This document shows positions 1 through 8,029 of a stretch of 64,000 bases of DNA, piece after piece. The DNA is taken from NCBI RefSeq assembly GCF_014651855.1, contig NZ_BMXR01000018.1, forward strand, positions 1-64,000, read 5' to 3'. Both the position numbers and the translations under genes were made by a program. The notes under the pieces were generated by a model, which searched no databases, was not told the origin of the DNA, and saw only the letters and a program-made list of their open reading frames with translations. The stretch is from Saccharospirillum salsuginis (GTDB lineage: Bacteria > Pseudomonadota > Gammaproteobacteria > Pseudomonadales > Natronospirillaceae). Each line of letters starts with the position of its first letter. Position 1 is the first letter of the stretch.

Positions 1-134
1 GGTTTTGTAGCGGCGGGCAGGCACTGGAAAGCTCCTTTTGAATAGCAAGCCGTGATTTTAACCTTAAAGAAGGGATACTTTCACAGCCTCGATGCCCACC
101 CTACTAACAACCCTTTGGAGGGGGTGTCGGTGAT
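1..134. other. Left-edge non-coding stretch
   Basis: No convincing gene, RNA or repeat is visible here. It is the region downstream of the leftward cheV-like gene. Anything belonging to a gene further left cannot be judged from the window. Confidence 0.4.
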
Positions 135-1067
135 TTAACTCGACGGCCCTTCAATCCGTTCCTTCACCAACTCGGCCAACTGCTCGGGATGAAACTTGGA
201 CAGGAACGCATCGCAACCGACTTTTTTCACCATGGCCTTGTTGAACTGACCACTCAACGATGTATGCAAGGCGATGTACAGGTTTTTCAGTCGCGGGTCG
301 GCCCGAACCTCCGTCGTCAACCGGTACCCGTCCATGCGCGGCATTTCGGCATCGGTCACCAGCATCAACAGGCGCTCCTCCAACGGTTGGTCCGACTCAT
401 CGGCCAGTCGCCGCAACAGCGCCAGGCCCTCCACCCCGTCGGTGGCCTGATGGACAATGATTCCCATCGACTCGAACGTCGACTTCGCCTGTGACATGGC
501 CGTATGGGAATCGTCTACCATCACGATCTCGCGCCCCTGAACTTTCTCGATGAAATCGCCCTGCAGTATCTCTTCCGACAAGGTCACGTCCGTCGGTACG
601 ATCTCGGCGAGCACTTTCTCGACGTCGATGATCTCGACGATCTGCTCTTCATGGTGGGTAATGGCGGTTAAATAATGGTAGCGCCCCGTACCGGACGGGG
701 GTGGCAGAATGTCTTCCCAATTCAGATTGACGATTCGATCGACACCGCCGACCAGAAACGCCTGCACCGTGCTGTTGTACTCGGTGACGATGATGGTGGA
801 TTCTTCGGTGTACTGGGTCGGCCGCATGCCGATGGCCAGACTCAGGTCGACCACCGGAACCGCCCGCCCGCGCAGATACACCACGCCGATCACGGCCGGA
901 TGACGCTGGGGCATCTCTGTCACCCTGGGCAGCGTCAGCACTTCCTGAACCTTGAAGACGTTGATGGCGTAGACTTGCCGGCCATTGAGACGAAACATCA
1001 ACAACTCCAGCCGGTTCTGACCGACCAGGTTGGTTCGACTATCCACACTTTGCAGCACGCCCGACAT
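135..1067 (-). CDS. cheV: CheV-type chemotaxis coupling protein (CheW + receiver)
   Basis: A 310-residue protein with an N-terminal CheW-like coupling domain (about residues 15-160, with the conserved VVDLSLAIG segment) followed by a response-regulator receiver domain (about 178-305). The receiver has the acidic pair in VMVDDS, the phosphoacceptor Asp in VTDAEMPRMDG, the Ser/Thr switch in HTSL and the conserved Lys in LSKF. CheV proteins couple chemoreceptors to CheA in the cytoplasm and tune adaptation by phosphorylation. Length and domain order are normal for the family. No other chemotaxis gene is adjacent, so it is an orphan cheV. The family call is firm; which receptors it serves is unknown. 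Confidence 0.93.
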   Translation of the reverse strand: MSGVLQSVDSRTNLVGQNRLELLMFRLNGRQVYAINVFKVQEVLTLPRVTEMPQRHPAVIGVVYLRGRAVPVVDLSLAIGMRPTQYTEESTIIVTEYNSTVQAFLVGGVDRIVNLNWEDILPPPSGTGRYHYLTAITHHEEQIVEIIDVEKVLAEIVPTDVTLSEEILQGDFIEKVQGREIVMVDDSHTAMSQAKSTFESMGIIVHQATDGVEGLALLRRLADESDQPLEERLLMLVTDAEMPRMDGYRLTTEVRADPRLKNLYIALHTSLSGQFNKAMVKKVGCDAFLSKFHPEQLAELVKERIEGPSS

Positions 1068-1108
1068 CGTTTACTCCACTTCTACGCGGTATTTACAGCT
1101 TTATCGGC

Positions 1109-1690
1109 TTAGTTTAGACCAGTTTGAGCACTTTCGGCAGCTTCGTCAGGATTATGCAGGCATCGACAGCTGGTCACGTCCAGATTGATCGCCTGGCCGG
1201 AACGGGACAATGGCAACCAGTCGTCCACCAGGCTGTTGGCACTGGTGCAGGTCAGGCCATCGCTGTAGGGGCCCAGATAGCGGATAGCGCCGTCGGTATT
1301 GGTCAGCAGGATCAGAGGGCCGGGCGTATTGAAATCCGGGGTGGATCGAAGGGGCCGGGCGAGATCGATGCTCAGGCTGATCTCTCCGGTCTGATAGGCG
1401 GCATACCCCAGTGACGGCGCCCGTTCACTGAGGTCAGCGGCATGCCCGGCCATGAAAAAGCGGCACAGGCAATGTTCGGGTATCCAGTGAACCATGGCGG
1501 GGTGATCGATGTCGGCCCGGTCGTCGACCCATTCCTGCCATTGGTCATGCCAGGCGGGCACGTCGGAGACCGTTTCACCGAACCATCCCAACTGGTCCGC
1601 GCGGAACCAGAAGACACCCACCGAAACCAGCGCCAGTATGGCCACGGCCAGTCCCGCCACCCGATAGGCTTGAAAAACGCCCGGTTTCAT
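1109..1690 (-). CDS. DUF6436-like membrane-anchored protein, possibly thioredoxin-like
   Basis: A 193-residue protein with one N-terminal membrane segment (about residues 10-28, rich in Ala/Val/Leu) and the rest outside the cytoplasm. It contains a CLCRF motif near residue 75 and a CRCLH motif near the C terminus, so four cysteines lie in two CxC pairs. This resembles the DUF6436 family of Vibrio, Pseudoalteromonas and relatives, thought to have a thioredoxin-like fold; that assignment is from memory of the motif pattern. It lies 13 bp upstream of the cheV-proximal end of a lipoprotein gene on the same strand. A redox or copper-related role is possible but not shown. Confidence 0.5.
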   Translation of the reverse strand: MKPGVFQAYRVAGLAVAILALVSVGVFWFRADQLGWFGETVSDVPAWHDQWQEWVDDRADIDHPAMVHWIPEHCLCRFFMAGHAADLSERAPSLGYAAYQTGEISLSIDLARPLRSTPDFNTPGPLILLTNTDGAIRYLGPYSDGLTCTSANSLVDDWLPLSRSGQAINLDVTSCRCLHNPDEAAESAQTGLN

Positions 1691-1703
1691 TCAGGCACGA
1701 CCG

Positions 1704-2408
1704 TTAGCGGCGGACCTCACACCGGCCCCACTCGCACTGCACCAGAATGTAGGTGCTGTCGCTGCACACCGCATCGTACACTTCCAGCGGCCAGGCATTG
1801 CGCAACATGGAGATCTGAGGGCGATTACACCCCTGGGCCTGCACTTTCTGCTCGACCACGAACAGGGAGCGGCCGTACTTGCGGTAGCGGGCATTGATGA
1901 CGCGCGCCTGGTCGACGTCGCTGTCCAACTGTTCTTTTTCGTTTTGCAGCGCGACCAGGGTTTCGAAGTATTTTTTCTCCCGGCTCAGGTCTTCCTTGCC
2001 GTCCCGATAGCGGGCCAGTTGGTCCTCGCATTCCCCGGCGGCCTTGTCGTCTTCGGTCCACTCGGCTACCTGAGTATCGGCCTGGTTCTGGACCAGCTCC
2101 AACACCTGCATGGATAGATAGGCGCGCTGGTCTTCAAGGGGTTCGCGAGCATCATCCCAGTTCAATTGCAGCAGGCCGTAATCAGCCGCGGCGACGACAT
2201 TGCCGTTACGACGCCACCAATCGCGCTGAGCCTGTACCGCCAAAGATCGCAATTCCGGACCCATCCGCGCACATTCATTGGCCAGCTCGCGCAACGTGGC
2301 GTCTTTGACCAGGGCATAATGGATGGCTTCACTTCGGGGGGTGGGCAAACTGGCGCAACCAGCCAGCATAACCAGCCCCAAGAGGGCGGACAGAACTCGG
2401 AAGGGCAT
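1704..2408 (-). CDS. Uncharacterised lipoprotein
   Basis: A 234-residue protein if translation starts at the ATG complement at 2406-2408, which has a strong Shine-Dalgarno AAGGAGT seven bases upstream. A longer frame to 2486 adds 26 residues with no ribosome site and hides the signal. The N terminus is a lipoprotein signal peptide with lipobox LAGC, so Cys18 would be lipidated. The body is charged and helical with predicted coiled-coil character (around residues 100-165) and four later cysteines, including CNRP and CSDS. Function is unknown; it is probably anchored in the outer membrane facing the periplasm. Confidence 0.6.
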   Translation of the reverse strand: MPFRVLSALLGLVMLAGCASLPTPRSEAIHYALVKDATLRELANECARMGPELRSLAVQAQRDWWRRNGNVVAAADYGLLQLNWDDAREPLEDQRAYLSMQVLELVQNQADTQVAEWTEDDKAAGECEDQLARYRDGKEDLSREKKYFETLVALQNEKEQLDSDVDQARVINARYRKYGRSLFVVEQKVQAQGCNRPQISMLRNAWPLEVYDAVCSDSTYILVQCEWGRCEVRR

Positions 2409-2552
2409 GAGCGACTCCTTAAACGACATGGCGGTGACCAAACGATCCGCCATGGGATCGTGGTCCGATACGGCGGAGTGAATCACTCCGCGACTTCTGC
2501 CAGGAAGTTTAGCACGTGTCGCGCGCTGTGCGGACCGGAGGCCGTCGCTTTC

Positions 2553-2867
2553 CTATCCGGTTACGGCTTGAAATTGTCTGAGATAGTGCCGGACTTCGTC
2601 GGCGGTGAAAGGCCAGCCCAAATCATATTCGGCGCCTTCGAGGAAGATAACGGGAATGCGGATGCCGTAGCGTTCGGACAAATCATCGTCGGAGGCGATG
2701 TCGACTACTGTCCATTCCAGATCCGGATTGTTCCGTTCCACTTTCTTTAGAACATCCTCGGCCCGCTCACACAGATGGCATCCTTCTGTACTGTAGAGTG
2801 TCAGTCGTGACAAGTTTGACTCCGATAGTGCAAGTGAGTCTTCTATTGTAGAGGTCGTCGGAGCCAT
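2553..2867 (-). CDS. Glutaredoxin-like thiol protein (DUF836 type)
   Basis: A 104-residue cytoplasmic protein. After about 20 poorly conserved residues, the core begins with LTLYSTEGCHLCERA, a thioredoxin-fold beta strand followed by a CxxC (CHLC) redox motif. The cis-proline follows in RIPVIFLEG, and the C-terminal helix is DEVRHYLRQF. This is the standard short glutaredoxin/DUF836 layout, slightly long at the N terminus. The start has no strong ribosome site, so the true start could be internal. No partner gene is adjacent. Confidence 0.75.
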   Translation of the reverse strand: MAPTTSTIEDSLALSESNLSRLTLYSTEGCHLCERAEDVLKKVERNNPDLEWTVVDIASDDDLSERYGIRIPVIFLEGAEYDLGWPFTADEVRHYLRQFQAVTG

Positions 2868-2944
2868 TACCAGTGCAATCGGGCGAGTCGGTGAACCAGG
2901 TTCGGTTTTAACGGTACCCGAACCCGGTTACACAAGTTGACAGC

Positions 2945-3991
2945 CTAACTGAGAAGCTCCCGGGCGAAGCGTTCCAAACCGCCGTCGTTGCGGGGGTGGT
3001 TGGTCAGCGAGTCTGTCAGGCCGGAGCGGGAGTTCAACGACGACATCCAGTCCTGCTGGGCGGCCAACAGCTCCTGGGCGTATTGACGCAGCGGCTCCAA
3101 CCCCTTGGGCATGGCCTGACCGCCGGCTTGTTCCTGTTGGTAGGCGGAAACGCCCTTGGCTTCCACTTCGCGCATGTTGAGGTTCATCGTGGACAGGCTG
3201 GTGCCGTCAATACTGAGCGCCTGTGCCTGTTCCCAGGCGACGTTCAGGTCGCCGTCGTAAAACTCGTTGGCCAGGGTGTTGACCTCCCCGAGGAGCTTGT
3301 CCAGATCCGCCCGTTCGGCGTCGTTGAGGTCGCCCTCGATCTGCAAGCTGAAGGCGTTGCTGTCGCTGCGGCCCCACTGAATCGAGGACCAGCCGTCGCC
3401 TTGCCGGCTTTCGGCTCCGGCTTCGCTCTGGTTGCTGACGCGGACGGTAATGGTGTCGCCTTCCTGGGTTTTGACGTCGAGAGAGAAGGTTTGCTCCTGA
3501 TATTGATACAGGCTGATGTGTCGGTTGGCGACCGGCTGCTCCCGGCTGGTTTCCTGTGCTTTCGGTGCCTGGGCGCTGAGATCCCGGTCATCCAGAATAC
3601 CGGTGAGGTTGTTGTAGGCCTGATCGATGCGTTCGCCCAGGGGTTCGGACATTTTACCCAGTGAACGCAGGACGTCCTTGGCTTCATTGAATCCTTTTTC
3701 GAGACCGCGTTCGGCGGCGCTCCACATCTTGTCCATTTCCGACTCGCTGGCACCGGAGGCTTTGGCTTCGGCGAGGCGCCCTTTCATGAATCCCCAGAGG
3801 TTATCGACGAGGCCTTCGACGTCGAAGCTCTTGGCGGCTTCGCTGCCGGGCTTGACGGTTTGGGCGTCTTTGGGCGTCTGGGTGGGTTGGGTGTCGGGTA
3901 AGGTGGTTTGGCGGGCCATTGGCTGGCCCTTGGCATGAGCCGGGAACTGTCCCGGTGACAACGGCGCCCATTGGTTCATCACGGTGTTCAT
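2945..3991 (-). CDS. DUF5610-like protein
   Basis: A 348-residue soluble protein. The N-terminal 45 residues are low complexity (Pro/Gln/Thr-rich), followed by a helical segment (about 55-140) with the pattern GLEKGFNEAKDVLRSLG that recalls DUF5610 proteins. A second domain (about 155-270) is mostly beta. The C-terminal tail is Gln/Ala-rich. DUF5610 proteins are common in flagellated gammaproteobacteria but have no established function. It is divergent from the LysR gene at 4418, with palindromic element A between them. There is no signal peptide. Confidence 0.5.
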   Translation of the reverse strand: MNTVMNQWAPLSPGQFPAHAKGQPMARQTTLPDTQPTQTPKDAQTVKPGSEAAKSFDVEGLVDNLWGFMKGRLAEAKASGASESEMDKMWSAAERGLEKGFNEAKDVLRSLGKMSEPLGERIDQAYNNLTGILDDRDLSAQAPKAQETSREQPVANRHISLYQYQEQTFSLDVKTQEGDTITVRVSNQSEAGAESRQGDGWSSIQWGRSDSNAFSLQIEGDLNDAERADLDKLLGEVNTLANEFYDGDLNVAWEQAQALSIDGTSLSTMNLNMREVEAKGVSAYQQEQAGGQAMPKGLEPLRQYAQELLAAQQDWMSSLNSRSGLTDSLTNHPRNDGGLERFARELLS

Positions 3992-4066
3992 TGGAAGTTT
4001 GTCTCCCCGGTCTCACGGGCCGTCTCTATGGTTCTGTGGTTTGGCACTAATCGGTGGCATGAACCC

Positions 4067-4182
4067 GCGGTCGCTGCCGGGGTGGTGTTCCTCCGGGGCC
4101 GTCGTGAATCCATCCATGGAGACTTGGCCGCAGCATCCCTGCTGCGGACGCCCCTGCGGAACACCACCCCGACATCAACCGC
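4067..4182 (+). repeat. Palindromic element, copy A (conserved core, variable stem)
   Basis: An approximately 116-bp imperfect palindrome between the DUF5610 gene and the LysR gene. The outer ends GCGGT(n)G(n)TG are inverted at 4067 and 4182. A perfect 14-bp stem follows (CGGGGTGGTGTTCC at 4078-4091 against 4158-4171), then GGGGC/GCCCC (4095-4099 with 4150-4154). The core has CCATCCATGG at 4110-4119 and a hairpin of 8-bp arms, CCGCAGCA/TGCTGCGG (4128-4135 and 4140-4147). The core and outermost ends recur in copies B, C and D, but the intermediate stem does not. No reading frame is conserved. The rest of the 426-bp gap (3992-4417) should hold the divergent promoters. Confidence 0.85.
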
Positions 4183-4417
4183 TGGCATGTGGTGCCCACG
4201 CCGAAAACATCTGCCTCAACGGTAGCGGCTGACTGACTCGGGGCTTTAGAGCGGTAGTCGTAAAGAAATGTACAGTGCGGCTGTTCGAGATGTGCGCGGA
4301 TTATCAAAGATTAATCATCAATGAGGTTGGATTATTGAAGTAAAGAGATTATTATGAACCGTCTTGTGGTAATCCAATAAAAACCGGCTGTTTCTTGAAC
4401 TCAAGCAGGGTAATGAC

Positions 4418-5326
4418 ATGGCGCGTCTCGATTCGCTGATTATTTTCACCACTGTCGTGAAGGCTAACAACTTTACCAATGCGGCCCATCAGTTGGGGTT
4501 GACGCCGTCGGCGGTGAGCAAGCAGATCAGCTTGCTGGAGGATAAACTGGGCGTTCGGTTGCTGAACCGGACCACTCGGTCGGTGAGCCCGACGGAGGCG
4601 GGGCAGCTGTTTTTCAATCGCTGCAGCCGCATTCTGGAAGATCTCGAAGAAGCCGAGCATATGGTGAAGGATCTGGAGACGTCGCCGCGCGGTACGCTGC
4701 GCATTACGGCGACGCCCACCTTTGGCCGGTCGATGCTGATGAAGATTTTCTCGAAGTTTCTGGAGCAGTACCCGAATGTGAATTTCGATCTGATCCTGGC
4801 CGACAAGGGGCTGGATCTGGTGCGTGAGGGCATCGATCTGGCGATCCATCTGGGGTCGTTGCAGGACAGTCGGCTGGTGGCTCGTCCGGTAGCGAAGCAG
4901 AAGGTGATCCTGACGGCGACCAAGCAGTATCTGGATGAGCACGGTTACCCGCAAAAGCTGGGCGATCTGTACGAGCACCATATATTGATGGTGTCCGGCA
5001 TCGATTTCGCCGAACCGCGCTGGATCAAGCGTTTCCTGAAGGAAGCCGGCCTGCAGAACAAGGACCGGCGTTTTACGGTGAACGATCTGGATACGCTGTG
5101 CGAGGCGACGATGAACGATATGGGCATCACCGCCCTGCCGTATTATATGGTGCGCGAGGAATTGGCTTCCGGGAAACTGGTGCATCTGCTGCCGGAGATT
5201 ATTTTCCCGAGCCGGACAATCCATGTGGTGTACCCGGAAAACCGGTATCTCTCGGCCAAGAGCCGCGCGTTCGTGGATTTCATGGCGGCCTACTTCGAGG
5301 AACACGACCTCGATAAAACCGGCTGA
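4418..5326 (+). CDS. LysR-family transcriptional regulator (CrgA-like group)
   Basis: A 302-residue regulator. The N-terminal winged helix-turn-helix (about residues 3-62) reads as a typical LysR domain, with ANNFTNAAHQLGLTPSAVSKQ and LNRTTRSVSPTEAG. The C-terminal effector domain (about 90-295) has the GTLRITATPTFGR opening typical of the CrgA/DsdC-like group. LysR proteins usually act as tetramers and often control a divergent neighbour. The divergent gene here (DUF5610) is over 400 bp away across a repeat, so the target is uncertain. The start ATG gives the expected spacing to the HTH. Confidence 0.92.
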   Translation: MARLDSLIIFTTVVKANNFTNAAHQLGLTPSAVSKQISLLEDKLGVRLLNRTTRSVSPTEAGQLFFNRCSRILEDLEEAEHMVKDLETSPRGTLRITATPTFGRSMLMKIFSKFLEQYPNVNFDLILADKGLDLVREGIDLAIHLGSLQDSRLVARPVAKQKVILTATKQYLDEHGYPQKLGDLYEHHILMVSGIDFAEPRWIKRFLKEAGLQNKDRRFTVNDLDTLCEATMNDMGITALPYYMVREELASGKLVHLLPEIIFPSRTIHVVYPENRYLSAKSRAFVDFMAAYFEEHDLDKTG

Positions 5327-5340
5327 CGTCCTTGTCTCCG

Positions 5341-5359
5341 GGGTGGGCGCCGCCCACCC
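5341..5359. repeat. Single GGGTGGGC palindromic unit between convergent genes
   Basis: GGGTGGGCGCCGCCCACCC is a near-perfect palindrome, one unit of the GTAGGGTGGGC repeat family seen as pairs at 52.7, 54.0 and 62.3 kb. It sits between the LysR gene and the convergent yajG-like gene and could act as a bidirectional terminator, although no T-run follows. Confidence 0.6.
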
Positions 5360-5375
5360 TGTCTTTCGTTCCTGC

Positions 5376-5954
5376 CTATTCGTTCAAAAACGCCTGCAAA
5401 CCCGGATCCGTCAGAGCGCGCTCGACCACGGCGTTGAAGACGTGGTTGAGAATCTCGCTGTTCTCCTCGGGGCTGGGGAAGCGCAGCGTCTCTATGGTGC
5501 GTTGCGAGCGGAACGCGTTCGAGTAGATGGTCCCGCCTTTGACGGCCTGAATGGAGATCTTGGCGGAGGCGGTTGCTTCCTTCCGGGCCGCATCCACGTC
5601 TTCAACGGCGTAGTTCAACTCGTCCAGCGACAAGGTGAACTCGATCCGCGGGTTCATCTCGACCAATTCATAACCGGCCTCACGCAATGTTTCTTCCGCC
5701 GTGGTGCGCAGCAGTTCGCGCAGGTTGCCGGCGGGCGTGATGTCGCTGCTGTCTTCATACACGCCGCCGCGCTGACCGATCACGTTGGACGGGCGATTGT
5801 CTTCGACATCGACCCACAAAGTGCTGCCATCGCCCTGAATGGACGATTCGGGCACATCGGGCTCGAAGGTAACCTGCTGGGGCGACAGCTGGGCGCACCC
5901 GGCGAGCAACAGCGTCATAGCGCCGGCCAGGGCGGCTCTTGTCAATCGGTTCAT
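5376..5954 (-). CDS. yajG: YajG-family lipoprotein
   Basis: A 192-residue lipoprotein when started at 5954, where the minus strand shows AAGGAGACTGG before the ATG. A longer frame to 6014 overlaps yaaA and lacks a ribosome site. The signal peptide ends in lipobox LLAGC. The body (about residues 30-185) fits the YajG family, with WVDVEDNRPSNVIGQRGG near the N terminus and the long helix-strand region with YELVEMNPRIEFTL. YajG is an outer-membrane-linked lipoprotein of unknown role. The gene lies 28 bp downstream of yaaA on the same strand and is probably co-transcribed. Confidence 0.75.
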   Translation of the reverse strand: MNRLTRAALAGAMTLLLAGCAQLSPQQVTFEPDVPESSIQGDGSTLWVDVEDNRPSNVIGQRGGVYEDSSDITPAGNLRELLRTTAEETLREAGYELVEMNPRIEFTLSLDELNYAVEDVDAARKEATASAKISIQAVKGGTIYSNAFRSQRTIETLRFPSPEENSEILNHVFNAVVERALTDPGLQAFLNE

Positions 5955-5982
5955 TCCAGTCTCCTTCTCGGTTGGGTCGCCG

Positions 5983-6786
5983 TCAGGCCGCATTGGCCTG
6001 GCGGTTCTCGTCACGGATAAACTGCCAGCGTGTCTCGGTGGAAGTGGCCGGGTCGAACCGGTAGCCGTCCTGGTCGAAGGCTTTCAGGTCCTCCACGCGA
6101 CGAATGTCGTTGTCGAGCATGAAGCGGACCATCCGCCCCCTCGCCTTCTTGGCGAAGAAGGAAATCATCTTGTATCGACCGTTCTTCCAGTCCCGGAACT
6201 CCGGCACCACCACGGGCACCGCCAGCTTTTTCGGATTCACAGCCTTAAAGTATTCGTTTGAAGCGAGATTGACCAGCGTCCGAGCGCCATTTTCGCGAAG
6301 GTCGGCGTTCAACCGATCGGTCAGTCGATCGCCCCACCACTGGTAAAGGTTCTTGCCACGCTCGGTCGGCAACCGGGTCCCCATTTCCAGTCGATACGGC
6401 AGAATACGGTCGAGCGGGCGCAGCAACCCATAGAGGCCGGACAGGATGCGCAATTGACGCTGGGCGTTGTCGAGACCCATCGCGTCCAACGTCTCCGCCT
6501 CCAAACCGGTATAGACATCGCCCTTGAAGGCCAGCAGGGCTTGTTTGCTCTCGGACTCGGACATCGGCAACCGCCAGTGGCTGAAGCGCTCGACATTCAA
6601 CTCCGCCAACTTGGGGCTCAGCGACATCAAGGCCTGTAAATCGGCTACGCTGTACTGTCGAAGCACGTCAACCAGATCCGCCGCCTCTTCCAGGAAACGA
6701 CACTCGGTACTGACCGATGTCGTGGCGGGCGATTCGAAGTCGAGGGTCTTGGCCGGGGAGATAATGGACATCACGGATTGGGACAT
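5983..6786 (-). CDS. yaaA: Peroxide stress protein YaaA
   Basis: A 267-residue protein of the YaaA/DUF328 family. Characteristic segments are ISPAKTLDF near the N terminus, GLYGLLRPLD (about 120), LYQWWGDRLT (about 147), LVNLASNEYFKAV and the C-terminal KKARGRMVRFM. In Escherichia coli YaaA lowers intracellular unincorporated iron during hydrogen peroxide stress. The first ATG is used here; the family usually begins close to ISPAKTLDF, so a start five codons later (6771) is possible. It is divergent from the MBL hydrolase gene by 96 bp. Confidence 0.93.
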   Translation of the reverse strand: MSQSVMSIISPAKTLDFESPATTSVSTECRFLEEAADLVDVLRQYSVADLQALMSLSPKLAELNVERFSHWRLPMSESESKQALLAFKGDVYTGLEAETLDAMGLDNAQRQLRILSGLYGLLRPLDRILPYRLEMGTRLPTERGKNLYQWWGDRLTDRLNADLRENGARTLVNLASNEYFKAVNPKKLAVPVVVPEFRDWKNGRYKMISFFAKKARGRMVRFMLDNDIRRVEDLKAFDQDGYRFDPATSTETRWQFIRDENRQANAA

Positions 6787-6882
6787 GGATTACACTTTTC
6801 TCCTCTTTTCGATCCCGCCGGATTGCCTGCGGCCGGATTCTTAAATAGGGTTAGGGAAAATTCGAGGGCGAGTATACCACCC

Positions 6883-7656
6883 ATGCAGGTCATCAGAACG
6901 TACGTGCCGGATTCACTGCAAAATTACAATCATCTGGCCGTCTGCGAGCAAACCGGGGACGCGGCGGCGATCGACCCGTTCGACGCGGACCATCTACTGG
7001 AGGTGGCGCGCGAGCACGACGTCACCATCAAGGCCATCTGGATCACCCATGAACACGGCGATCACATCCGTCATCTGGAAGAACTCAAGGCGCGGACCCG
7101 GGCTCCGGTCTATGCGCCGCTGACCTGCCAGAAACGTTTCGATGCCGATATCTGGCTGGAAGACGGCAACCGGCTGACGCTCGGTGAGCAGACCGCCGAG
7201 TTCTGGACCACGCCCGGTCACACGCCGGGGCACGGTGTGTTCTACGCAACGGAGCCGGAGCCGGTTTTGCTGAGCGGTGACACCCTGTTCAACGCCGGTG
7301 TCGGCAATGCCCGCTCGGGCGACCCCCAGACGCTGTTTCACAGCATCGAACGCATTGTTGAACGCGCCAACCCCGACGCCCGCATCTACCCGGGTCACGA
7401 CTATATTCTGAACAACCTGGGCTTCACCCTCAGCATCCTGCCCAATCTGGACGCCGCGGCCCGGCTGAGACAACAGGCGGAGCGGGAAACGCCGGATACG
7501 CGCACCACGACCACTCTGGCCCAGGAAGCCGGGATCAACCTGTTCCTGCGGCTGGACGATCCGGACCTGATCAGCGCGCTCGAAGAGCGGGGCTTCGACA
7601 CCGGCGACCGCGAGGCCCGTTTCATCGCCCTGCGTCGCCTGCGGGACCAGTGGTAA
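6883..7656 (+). CDS. Metallo-beta-lactamase-fold hydrolase, glyoxalase II-like
   Basis: A 257-residue protein starting at the ATG at 6883. An upstream in-frame extension overlaps the yaaA promoter and is not family-like. The zinc motif THEHGDH lies near residue 56, further metal ligands are in TTPGHTPGH and LLSGDTLF, and the late His is in YPGHDY. This is the hydroxyacylglutathione hydrolase arrangement, which hydrolyses S-D-lactoylglutathione. The C-terminal region (about 185-257) is not the usual substrate-binding extension, so the substrate may differ. Its stop overlaps the ATG of the PilZ gene (TAATG), implying translational coupling. Confidence 0.8.
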   Translation: MQVIRTYVPDSLQNYNHLAVCEQTGDAAAIDPFDADHLLEVAREHDVTIKAIWITHEHGDHIRHLEELKARTRAPVYAPLTCQKRFDADIWLEDGNRLTLGEQTAEFWTTPGHTPGHGVFYATEPEPVLLSGDTLFNAGVGNARSGDPQTLFHSIERIVERANPDARIYPGHDYILNNLGFTLSILPNLDAAARLRQQAERETPDTRTTTTLAQEAGINLFLRLDDPDLISALEERGFDTGDREARFIALRRLRDQW

Positions 7657-7934
7657 TGACCGATCAGCGCGCGCACCCGCGTACACCGCTTCAGGTTCGC
7701 ATTCGCCTGACCACGAAGGACGGCCATTCCTTCGAAGCGACCACCTGGAACCTGTCCGAAGGCGGGACCTTTGTGGAACTGTCGTCTGAGCAGAAGCAGT
7801 GGTTCACCATTGGAAGCCTGGTGACGTCCCAGGTACAGGGCCTGCCGATGCCCGCGCCCAAAGTACTGATGCGGGTAGTGCGCCACAGCCCGAGCGGTAT
7901 AGGCCTGCGGATTGAGCGTTCCTTGGAGGAATAA
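7656..7934 (+). CDS. PilZ-domain protein, small
   Basis: A 92-residue protein made of one PilZ domain. The opening DQRAHPRTPLQVRIRL carries the RxxxR-type c-di-GMP motif, and WNLSEGGTFVEL carries the second, (D/N)xSxxG, motif. PilZ domains bind cyclic di-GMP and transmit it to motility, pilus or exopolysaccharide systems. The ATG at 7656 overlaps the upstream stop (TAATG); a GTG two codons earlier is less likely. The window also encodes two GGDEF proteins that could make the ligand. Confidence 0.85.
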   Translation: MTDQRAHPRTPLQVRIRLTTKDGHSFEATTWNLSEGGTFVELSSEQKQWFTIGSLVTSQVQGLPMPAPKVLMRVVRHSPSGIGLRIERSLEE

Positions 7935-7953
7935 CTCTTAGGGAAGGTCTTGT

Positions 7954-8025
7954 GTAGGAGCGCAGTCCCTGCGCGACAGGTTTTCTGCAGATGCTGTTTA
8001 ATCGCGCAGGGGACTGCGCTCCTAC
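7954..8025. repeat. REP-like inverted pair (REPIN) between convergent genes
   Basis: The unit GTAGGAGCGCAGTCCCTGCG at 7954 is repeated in inverse orientation ending CTCCTAC at 8025, separated by about 25 bp. Each unit is itself a hairpin preceded by GTAG. This matches the Pseudomonas-type REP design (GTAGGAGCG...). It lies between the convergent PilZ and aldo/keto reductase genes and could also block read-through. Confidence 0.8.
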
Positions 8026-8029
8026 ATGA